A stretch of DNA of 5,616 bases. It comes from an uncultured Collinsella sp. (GTDB lineage Bacteria > Actinomycetota > Coriobacteriia > Coriobacteriales > Coriobacteriaceae). The stretch spans positions 1 to 5,616 of the forward strand of contig URWZ01000121.1 in NCBI GenBank assembly GCA_900551625.1, given 5' to 3'. The position numbers were made by a program, and so were the translations under genes. Below are positions 1 to 3,777 of the stretch, piece by piece; position 1 is the first letter of the stretch, and each line of letters starts with the position of its first letter. The notes beneath the pieces are model-generated. The model did not search any database. It saw only the letters and a list, made by a program, of their open reading frames with translations, and was not told the origin of the DNA.

Positions 1-45
1 GATAGCGTAGCGTCTCGTGGGCTCGGAGATGTGTATAAGAGACAG
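1..45 (+). other. Illumina Nextera adapter, i7/read-2 side (artefact)
   Basis: Positions 12-45 are exactly the Nextera read-2 transposase adapter, and 27-45 are the 19-base Tn5 mosaic end AGATGTGTATAAGAGACAG. Positions 1-3 (GAT) match the end of the P7 primer. Positions 4-11 (AGCGTAGC) then sit where the i7 index belongs and match, from memory, the reverse complement of index N709. This is library sequence, not genome; genomic sequence begins at 46. Confidence 0.98.
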
Positions 46-47
46 CC

Positions 48-75
48 GTTACGCGGTTTGGTAAAACCGCGTAAC
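48..75 (-). terminator. Probable terminator hairpin of the DAHP synthase gene
   Basis: A perfect 12-base inverted repeat, GTTACGCGGTTT at 48-59 and its complement at 64-75, encloses a 4-base loop. It overlaps the first base of the stop codon (complement of 75-77) of the DAHP synthase gene. Only two genomic bases remain beyond it before the adapter, so the expected U-tract on the minus strand cannot be seen. Its place directly at the gene end makes an intrinsic terminator the best reading. Confidence 0.6.
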
Positions 76-1106
76 TAAATCCGTTCCGCGATCTCGTGGA
101 TGAGGTAGTCGGTCTTTTCCCAGCCCAGGCACGGGTCGGTGATGGACTTGCCAAAGACGCCGCCGTCGACCGGCTGGTTGCCGTCCTCCAGGTAGGACTC
201 GATCATAAAGCCCTTGACCAGCTTGGAGATGGACTCGTTGCGGCGGCAGCTGTCGAGCACTTCCTTGCAAATGCGATACTGCTCCAGCGGACGCTTACCC
301 GAGTTGTCGTGGTTGCAGTCGATGACCGCTGCCGGATTAGCATAGCCGGCGTGCTCGGTGTAGCGCTCGGCCAGGCGCTCCAGGTGTTCGTAGTGGTAGT
401 TGGGGTAGGTGCGCCCATCGAGACCGATGTAGCCACGCATAACGGCGTGCGCGAGCGGATTGCCGCCGCACTCGACCTCCCAGTTGCGGAAGATGAAGCT
501 CTGGTGCGCCTGCGCGGCGTAAATGGAGTTGAGCATAACGGTGGTAGAGCCGGCAGTGGGATTCTTCATGCCGACGGGCACCGAAATGCCGCTCGACACC
601 AGGCGATGCTCCTGGTTTTCGACCGAGCGTGCGCCCACGGCAACATAGCTCAGCAGGTCAACGAGGTACTGGTAGTTGGACGGGTAGAGCATCTCATCGG
701 CGGTAAAGAAGCCCGTTTCTTCAATAACGCGCAGGTGCATATGGCGGATGGCCTTGACGCCCTCGAGCAAGTCGTCGGGGGCCTCGGGGTTGGGGTTGTG
801 CAGCAGGCCCTTGTAACCGGTGCCCTTGGTACGCGGCTTATTGGTGTAGACGCGCGGAATGATAATGAGCTTGTCCTTGACCTCCTCGGCGGTCTTGGCC
901 AGTCGGTTCATGTACTCAAGCACCGAATCCTCGCGGTCGGCAGAGCACGGGCCGATGATGAGCACCTTGCGTGCGTCCTCACCGGTAAAGACTTTGGCGA
1001 CCTCGGCGTCAAATGCCTGCTTTTTGGCGGTAAGCTCGGCAGAAAGCGGCATTTCCTCGCGGATCTCCATGGGGATCGGCAACTTGCGTTTGAATTCCAT
1101 GGCCAT
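75..1106 (-). CDS. aroF: Class I DAHP synthase (3-deoxy-7-phosphoheptulonate synthase)
   Basis: This cytosolic enzyme condenses phosphoenolpyruvate with erythrose 4-phosphate to give DAHP, the first step of the shikimate route to Phe, Tyr and Trp. The 343-residue protein is full length for the class I AroF/AroG/AroH family. Visible motifs are IGPCSA (51-56), PRVYTNKPRTKG (84-95), GARSVENQEHR (158-168), PVGMKNPTAGS (177-187), DCNHDNSGK (263-271) and KSITDPCLGW (320-329). The four metal ligands of the family correspond to Cys54, His266, Glu303 and Asp324. The ATG at 1106 follows AGGAGG (1112-1117) by 5 bases; a second in-frame ATG at 1100 (MAM) is possible. The gene has its own promoter and a hairpin at its end, and no shikimate neighbour is in view. 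Which amino acid inhibits it cannot be told from the sequence, so the symbol is a family label. Confidence 0.96.
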   Translation of the reverse strand: MAMEFKRKLPIPMEIREEMPLSAELTAKKQAFDAEVAKVFTGEDARKVLIIGPCSADREDSVLEYMNRLAKTAEEVKDKLIIIPRVYTNKPRTKGTGYKGLLHNPNPEAPDDLLEGVKAIRHMHLRVIEETGFFTADEMLYPSNYQYLVDLLSYVAVGARSVENQEHRLVSSGISVPVGMKNPTAGSTTVMLNSIYAAQAHQSFIFRNWEVECGGNPLAHAVMRGYIGLDGRTYPNYHYEHLERLAERYTEHAGYANPAAVIDCNHDNSGKRPLEQYRICKEVLDSCRRNESISKLVKGFMIESYLEDGNQPVDGGVFGKSITDPCLGWEKTDYLIHEIAERI

Positions 1107-1160
1107 AGGGGCCTCCTCAATCTATAGAAAGAGCAATAAGCGTACTGTTGAGTGTTCGGC

Positions 1161-1189
1161 ATTATCCGCTGTCGCACGCTAAAGTGCAA
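1161..1189 (-). promoter_or_regulatory. Probable promoter of the DAHP synthase gene
   Basis: On the minus strand, TTGCAC (complement of 1184-1189) and GATAAT (complement of 1161-1166) are separated by exactly 17 bases. The -10 box matches the sigma-70 consensus at 5 of 6 bases; the -35 box only at its TTG. Transcription would start near 1154 and give a leader of about 48 bases before the ATG at 1106. Spacing and position support it; no experiment does. Confidence 0.5.
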
Positions 1190-1195
1190 GCCCTT

Positions 1196-1256
1196 GTTAC
1201 CCCGAAACCTGCCAAAAAGGGACAGGTTTATTTTGGCAGGTTTTATCTGGGTAAAC
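1196..1256. repeat. Two-tier inverted repeat with alternative pairing
   Basis: AAACCTGCCAAAA (1205-1217) and TTTTGGCAGGTTT (1231-1243) form a perfect 13-base stem around a 13-base loop. An outer stem, TTACCC (1197-1202) with GGGTAA (1249-1254), extends it. The loop contains CAGGTTT (1223-1229), which could pair with AAACCTG (1205-1211) instead of the distal CAGGTTT (1237-1243), giving two exclusive hairpins. It lies just upstream of the DAHP synthase promoter and would not be in that transcript. Neither side has a convincing U-tract. Confidence 0.7.
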
Positions 1257-1330
1257 GTCGGCGGATGTCGGGAGGGAGTGGCACCGCGCGCGACCCTAAG
1301 GCTGTTGTCGGTTCCCCAGGAAACACTCCG

Positions 1331-1376
1331 TGGGCAAAAAATGCCAAATATGAGTACTGTTGCTCACCTAGTAACA
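1331..1376 (+). repeat. 46-base dispersed repeat, forward copy
   Basis: This segment aligns without gaps to the reverse complement of 1513-1558, with about 37 of 46 bases identical by hand count. The core AAATATGAGTACTGTT (1346-1361) is perfect. It may be one end of a 228-base element or one of two independent copies of a dispersed repeat. Function unknown. Confidence 0.75.
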
Positions 1377-1438
1377 TATCCGTCTAGCGAGATAATAGAC
1401 AAAGTGATAAATATGTTCATTAACGTTGGCACGCAGAA

Positions 1439-1457
1439 GCCCGCTAACGGGCGTTTT
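1439..1457 (+). terminator. Small GC hairpin with T-run, possible plus-strand terminator
   Basis: GCCCG (1439-1443) and CGGGC (1448-1452) form a 5-base stem with loop CTAA, followed by GTTTT (1453-1457) and AT-rich sequence. It has the form of a minimal intrinsic terminator on the plus strand, but no gene upstream on that strand would need it. It may be the remains of a lost gene or act on a non-coding transcript. Confidence 0.35.
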
Positions 1458-1512
1458 GATTAATTCGAAGGCGTATAGAGGCCGCAAGGAGGTCGTTTGA
1501 GGCTGTTTTGGC

Positions 1513-1558
1513 TGATACTAAAAAAGTAACAGTACTCATATTTGCCCTTTTTTGACCA
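1513..1558 (-). repeat. 46-base dispersed repeat, inverted copy
   Basis: This is the inverted partner of 1331-1376; the perfect core is at 1528-1543. This copy has A-rich (1520-1525) and T-rich (1548-1553) runs on either side of the core, which the other copy keeps only on one side. A short frame beginning MSTV appears in both copies only because the repeat itself contains ATGAGTACTGTT. Confidence 0.75.
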
Positions 1559-1570
1559 CGACCCTCCAGA

Positions 1571-1598
1571 ATAGTCGCTGAGAACGACACTAAATGAC
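1571..1598. repeat. Decayed half copy of the GGGGACGTTCTT palindromic repeat
   Basis: This stretch aligns without gaps to 2318-2345, the left half of the intact palindrome, with about 21 of 28 bases identical. The ends (ATAGTCG and TAAATGAC) are best kept; the GGGGACGTT core has changed, so the hairpin arm is lost. Confidence 0.45.
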
Positions 1599-1610
1599 AA
1601 AATCCGGCAC

Positions 1611-1650
1611 TTGGACGTTCTTGTATGACTAGCCATTGAAGGACACCCAA
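1611..1650. repeat. Decayed copy of the GGGGACGTTCTT palindromic repeat
   Basis: TTGGACGTTCTT, then ATGACTAG, then an AAGGACACCCAA arm reproduce the order of the intact element at 2319-2374 with several substitutions and a short deletion in the left arm. The two arms no longer pair perfectly. It sits 10 bases before the 27-base palindrome at 1661-1687. Confidence 0.6.
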
Positions 1651-1660
1651 CGACTACTCC

Positions 1661-1687
1661 AATTCGCGACACACTGTGTCGCGAATT
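1661..1687. repeat. Perfect 27-base palindrome
   Basis: AATTCGCGACACA (1661-1673) and TGTGTCGCGAATT (1675-1687) are exact reverse complements around a single central C. A loop of one base is too small for the innermost pairs of an RNA hairpin, but the remaining stem is strong. The symmetry would also suit a dimeric DNA-binding protein. No U-tract follows on either strand, so it is not an obvious terminator. Confidence 0.9.
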
Positions 1688-1878
1688 AAGCTGGTCCCAC
1701 TATCGAAGACCGGTGAGAGCTCCTGCCCAGAATCTCGATAGCTTAATAAAACGCTCCCCTACGGAAGTTCAACGAGCATCCAAATTCCAAGCTGAAAAGC
1801 AAAGGAGTATCGAAGCCGTCAATGCTCATTTCCTATCGAACACGCGGGTCAAAACAAGCTAATTAGCCTGATAAACTG

Positions 1879-1911
1879 TTTGTATTTTTGTCTACAAAAC
1901 TGTATACAAAA
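1879..1911 (+). promoter_or_regulatory. Promoter with tandem operator-like boxes for the small RHH gene
   Basis: TTGTAT (1880-1885) and TATACA (1903-1908) are 17 bases apart and form a plausible promoter 56 bases before the ATG at 1964. Overlapping it are two direct boxes, TGTCTACAAAA (1889-1899) and TGTATACAAAA (1901-1911), 12 bases apart start to start, plus an inverted TTTGTAT (1879-1885) facing ATACAAA (1904-1910). Repeated boxes within a promoter fit autorepression by the ribbon-helix-helix protein encoded next, which is known behaviour for this fold but only inferred here. Confidence 0.5.
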
Positions 1912-1933
1912 AAGGGAATCCGAGAACCAGCGC

Positions 1934-1948
1934 TCGACATTATGTCGA
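1934..1948. repeat. Inverted repeat in the leader of the small RHH gene
   Basis: TCGACAT and ATGTCGA flank one central T, 5 bases before the AGGAGG ribosome site (1954-1959). It may be a second operator or a small leader hairpin. The same heptamer TCGACAT recurs twice in the terminator loop (2270-2276 and 2280-2286). Confidence 0.5.
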
Positions 1949-1963
1949 TCGATAGGAGGCGCC

Positions 1964-2230
1964 ATGGATGCTGAGCAGCTTGAAAAAATGATGGGATTTG
2001 CCCCTGGAGAGTTAGAGAAAGCCGCGGAAGCTTACGAAAAAGATGAATGGCCGAAAGGCCGCACCGTTAAGCTGGGAAGGCCGCCGATCTCTGATGAGCC
2101 GAGCGCTGTCTTGTCGGCACGTGTGGGCGAATCGGTTCTTGAGGCGTTTGACGAAAAAGCCAAACGCCATGGGCAAACGCGCACGGAACGGCTCAGGGAA
2201 CTCATAACACTTGATGCAATGATTGCCTAG
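1964..2230 (+). CDS. Small ribbon-helix-helix protein, orphan antitoxin-like
   Basis: The 88-residue product has an acidic helical N-terminal part (about 1-33) and a linker with KLGRPPISDEPS (about 38-49). The C-terminal part, from LSARVGES onward, reads as a short strand followed by two helices (VLEAFDEKAKRHG and TRTERLRELITL). That is the ribbon-helix-helix pattern of MetJ/Arc-type DNA-binding proteins and many type II antitoxins. The ATG at 1964 follows AGGAGG (1954-1959) by 4 bases; an upstream in-frame ATG at 1880 lies in the promoter and is unlikely. No toxin frame lies directly before or after: the gene sits between its own promoter and terminator. It could be an orphan antitoxin, or a small repressor with another target. 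Family assignment is by pattern, not by search. Confidence 0.85.
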   Translation: MDAEQLEKMMGFAPGELEKAAEAYEKDEWPKGRTVKLGRPPISDEPSAVLSARVGESVLEAFDEKAKRHGQTRTERLRELITLDAMIA

Positions 2231-2250
2231 TTACTCACCACACCCAAACA

Positions 2251-2312
2251 TGTACACCAGCATCCAAAGTCGACATTTTTCGACATCTTTGGATGCTGGT
2301 GTACAGCTTTTT
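2251..2312 (+). terminator. Strong hairpin terminator after the small RHH gene
   Basis: The 19 bases at 2251-2269 and those at 2287-2305 are perfect reverse complements, with a 17-base loop made of two TCGACAT copies around TTT. TTTTT follows at 2308-2312. It lies 20 bases after the stop codon of the small gene. The stem is much longer than termination needs, so it may also be a mobile or repeated hairpin that serves as terminator. The minus-strand side lacks a U-tract. Confidence 0.85.
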
Positions 2313-2318
2313 GCTACA

Positions 2319-2374
2319 TAGTCGTTGGGGACGTTCTTAAATGACTAGTCGTTAAAGAACGTCCCCAATGGCTA
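2319..2374. repeat. 56-base near-perfect palindromic repeat between convergent genes
   Basis: The arms TTGGGGACGTTCTT (2325-2338) and AAGAACGTCCCCAA (2355-2368) are perfect. Pairing continues inward through TGACTAGTCG with one A-A mismatch and one wobble, and outward through TAGTCG against TGGCTA. Its outer arm ends one base from the stop codon of the tRNA-dihydrouridine synthase gene (complement of 2376-2378). Neither side carries a U-tract, so it resembles a REP-type palindrome more than a terminator; such hairpins can protect mRNA 3' ends. Two decayed relatives lie at 1571-1598 and 1611-1650. Confidence 0.85.
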
Positions 2375-2375
2375 A

Positions 2376-3329
2376 CTAGCCGTGGAAGCGGGCTATGGGC
2401 GCAAGTGGCTGCTCGCGAAAGACGCGCTCGACGGCGGCGCGGTATTCGTCGACCTTTTTGGTCTTACGTACGAGCTTGTGAACGGTAGTGGGGTCGGCGA
2501 AAGCGCACTTGGCGTAGAACCACCACTCCTTCATGCGAAAGACCGCGTTACCGCCAATCTCTTCTGCATAGGCAGCAAACAGCGTGTCATGGAAACGCTG
2601 CAGCTCGGCTGCCGTGGCAGCAGGACCGCCGTTGACCATACGAGCCAGCGCGGGGTTCGCAAGCAAGCCACGCCCCAGCATCACATGGCGTGTACCGGGA
2701 TAGGCCTCAACCAGCGCGTCCATATCCTCAAGATCAAAAATGTCACCGTTATAGGCGACCGGAAACGGCGCGCGCTCCAGCGTTTCGCCATAGAACTCCT
2801 TGCGCGGCGTGCCCGTATAGCGGTCCTTTTGCACGCGCGGGTGCACGATCAGCTCTGCCAACGGTATGCGGCAATACAGATCGAGCACGCGCTCATACTC
2901 GTCATCGCTCTCCAGCCCCAGCCTGGTCTTGACCGATACCGGCAACGGCGAGCGTTCGCACACGTCGCTCAAGAACACCTCAAGTTCGTCGAGATTACGC
3001 AAGAAACCCGAGCCCTTGCCCTTGGCGACAACCGTCCCCGAGGGGCAACCCAAGTTGAGATTGACCTCGCGATAGCCCATGTCGGCGAGCACCTGTGCCG
3101 CCCACACAAACTCGTCCGCGTTCTTGGACATCAGCTGAGGCACTACGTTAAGCCCCTGGTTATTGGCAGGATCGATTTCCTTAAACGCCTTGCCGCCAAA
3201 GCGGTTGCCCACCCGCGGCGGCGGCAAAAACGGCGTGTAATAGCAATCGAGTGCGCCGAAGCACTCCGCATGCACGCGACGGAACACATGCCCGGTAATC
3301 CCCTCCATAGGGGCAAGCGAAAGAATCAT
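2376..3329 (-). CDS. dus: tRNA-dihydrouridine synthase family protein
   Basis: This FMN enzyme family reduces uridine to dihydrouridine in tRNA D-loops using NADPH. The 317-residue protein is full length. Visible features are the N-terminal strand motif LAPMEG (5-10), the active-site segment NLNLGCPSG (90-98) with catalytic Cys95, GKGSGFL (104-110), VSVKTRLG (131-138) with flavin-binding Lys134, IVHPR (161-165) with His163, YNGDI (193-197) and the phosphate-binding LGRGLLANP (218-226). A helical tRNA-contacting domain follows from about 240. The arrangement looks closer to DusC-like and unclassified Gram-positive members than to DusA, so the target uridine is open. The ATG at 3329 has only a weak purine-rich site (AGAGAAGAG) before it, but the start fits the family N-terminus. 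The gene appears monocistronic, with a promoter at 3382-3411 and a hairpin near the start of its transcript. Confidence 0.93.
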   Translation of the reverse strand: MILSLAPMEGITGHVFRRVHAECFGALDCYYTPFLPPPRVGNRFGGKAFKEIDPANNQGLNVVPQLMSKNADEFVWAAQVLADMGYREVNLNLGCPSGTVVAKGKGSGFLRNLDELEVFLSDVCERSPLPVSVKTRLGLESDDEYERVLDLYCRIPLAELIVHPRVQKDRYTGTPRKEFYGETLERAPFPVAYNGDIFDLEDMDALVEAYPGTRHVMLGRGLLANPALARMVNGGPAATAAELQRFHDTLFAAYAEEIGGNAVFRMKEWWFYAKCAFADPTTVHKLVRKTKKVDEYRAAVERVFREQPLAPIARFHG

Positions 3330-3353
3330 CTACTCTTCTCTCATATCAACACA

Positions 3354-3374
3354 ACAAAGGGGCCGTCCCTTTGT
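3354..3374. repeat. ACAAAGGG hairpin at the predicted 5' end of the dus mRNA
   Basis: ACAAAGGG (3354-3361) and CCCTTTGT (3367-3374) are perfect complements around a 5-base loop. With the promoter at 3382-3411, transcription would start at about 3375, so this stem would be the first structure in the dus leader. Its CTTTGTCACAT edge (3369-3379) recurs at 3682-3692. Confidence 0.65.
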
Positions 3375-3381
3375 CACATGC

Positions 3382-3411
3382 ATTATGCCTTGCGCTTCAG
3401 GCGATTCACAA
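3382..3411 (-). promoter_or_regulatory. Probable promoter of the dus gene
   Basis: On the minus strand TTGTGA (complement of 3406-3411) and CATAAT (complement of 3382-3387) are 18 bases apart. They match consensus at 4 of 6 and 5 of 6 bases. The predicted leader to the ATG at 3329 is about 46 bases. Confidence 0.55.
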
Positions 3412-3462
3412 GGAAGAGGTAGCTACTGAACGATGACCACCCTCCAGCCGCACCCCATACAA

Positions 3463-3645
3463 CGAGGTTTAATACTTTTCCCGAGAAGTGAACGAGTGAA
3501 AACGGGCCCCCGAAGCATCGGCACTTTCGAGATGCAATTTCCTGCGGTTTTGCCAGCAAAATCCTGCGGGTTTGACGTCTAAAAATGTCGATGCTTCGGA
3601 GGTCCAAGTATGGCCGTTCACTTCTCGGAAAAGTATTAGACCTCG
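3463..3645. repeat. 183-base imperfect inverted repeat, MITE-like
   Basis: The outer arms, 3463-3494 and 3615-3645, pair over 31 positions with one mismatch (a possible wobble) and one extra base. A second paired block, CCGAAGCATCG (3510-3520) with CGATGCTTCGG (3589-3599), lies inside. The centre holds TTTTGC/GCAAAA (3548-3553 and 3556-3561) flanked by two direct CCTGCGG copies (3541-3547, 3563-3569). Short frames cross it on the minus strand (for example 3383-3658), but they read through both arms and show no family. I see no clear target-site duplication. It could be a non-autonomous mobile element or a large structured RNA. Confidence 0.8.
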
Positions 3646-3663
3646 ATTTACATGCCACTCAAT

Positions 3664-3690
3664 GTGACAAAGTGGCTGCTCCTTTGTCAC
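3664..3690. repeat. GTGACAAAG/CTTTGTCAC hairpin
   Basis: Perfect 9-base arms at 3664-3672 and 3682-3690 enclose a 9-base loop, TGGCTGCTC. It lies on the minus-strand downstream side of the operon terminator. It shares its CTTTGTCACAT edge with the hairpin at 3354-3379, and the two flank the 183-base inverted repeat. No U-tract follows on either strand. Confidence 0.75.
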
Positions 3691-3698
3691 ATTCGATG

Positions 3699-3727
3699 AA
3701 AAAGGGCACCGATGTTAGTCGATGCCC
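3699..3727 (-). terminator. Intrinsic terminator of the carbamoyltransferase-transporter operon
   Basis: Read on the minus strand, GGGCATCGA pairs with TCGGTGCCC (nine pairs, one G-U) around a 6-base loop and is followed directly by TTTTT (complement of 3699-3703). It begins 50 bases after the transporter stop codon, as expected for the end of that transcript. Confidence 0.9.
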
Positions 3728-3777
3728 CAAAGCGGCTGCAGGTTAAGCCCTACAGCGTATGTCTAAGACGAATCGAA

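Larger units (their letters stand above)
1107..1963. other. 857-base intergenic region rich in inverted repeats, no convincing gene
   Basis: Short open frames exist here on both strands (for example 1152-1463 plus and 1444-1650 minus), but none has a good ribosome site, a recognisable product or a consistent start, and several simply run through repeat copies. The stretch holds the DAHP synthase promoter, an inverted repeat at 1196-1256, an inverted pair of a 46-base repeat (1331-1376 and 1513-1558), a small terminator-like hairpin (1439-1457), two decayed palindromic repeats (1571-1650), a perfect 27-base palindrome (1661-1687) and the promoter of the downstream small gene. Base composition is AT-richer than the flanking genes, which fits accumulated non-coding repeats. 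Confidence 0.7.
3330..3777. other. 448-base intergenic region without a convincing gene
   Basis: From the dus start outward this holds the dus leader hairpin and promoter, about 50 bases that read as a hydrophobic peptide tail on the minus strand, the 183-base inverted repeat, a second TTTGTCAC hairpin (3664-3690), and the terminator of the transporter operon (3699-3727). No ribosome-site-supported gene was found on either strand. Confidence 0.7.

Noticed and set aside
96..1127. Long antisense frame (343 codons) opposite the DAHP synthase.
   Set aside because: It is a mirror of a GC-rich, strongly biased gene; the product has low-complexity Val/Ala/Gly runs and no family signature.
1107..1162. 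Possible aromatic-rich leader peptide (MPNTQQYAYCSFY) just before the DAHP synthase gene, suggesting attenuation.
   Set aside because: Its ATG at 1162 overlaps the predicted -10 box, so it would lie upstream of transcription. It has no ribosome site, the frame runs on far into the DAHP synthase gene, and there is no terminator between.
1271..1297. T-box-like sequence TGGCACCGCG preceded by AGGG and followed by CCCT on the plus strand.
   Set aside because: The antiterminator would need a loop between the GCG and CGC arms, which here are directly adjacent. No stem I architecture, no close terminator and no aminoacyl-tRNA or amino-acid gene follows on the plus strand.
1629..1862. Open frame on the plus strand, ending in a stretch rich in Lys, Arg and Gln, before the small RHH gene; considered as a missing toxin.
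   Set aside because: It has no ATG and no ribosome site, it crosses the decayed repeat and the 27-base palindrome, and it resembles no toxin family I know.
2382..3422. Long antisense frame (346 codons) opposite the dihydrouridine synthase gene.
   Set aside because: Same shadow effect; the real gene has conserved catalytic motifs and the antisense product has none.
3383..3658. 91-codon minus-strand frame across the 183-base inverted repeat as a real gene.
   Set aside because: Both repeat arms and the loop are read through, the ATG has no ribosome site, and the stop lies in the dus promoter.
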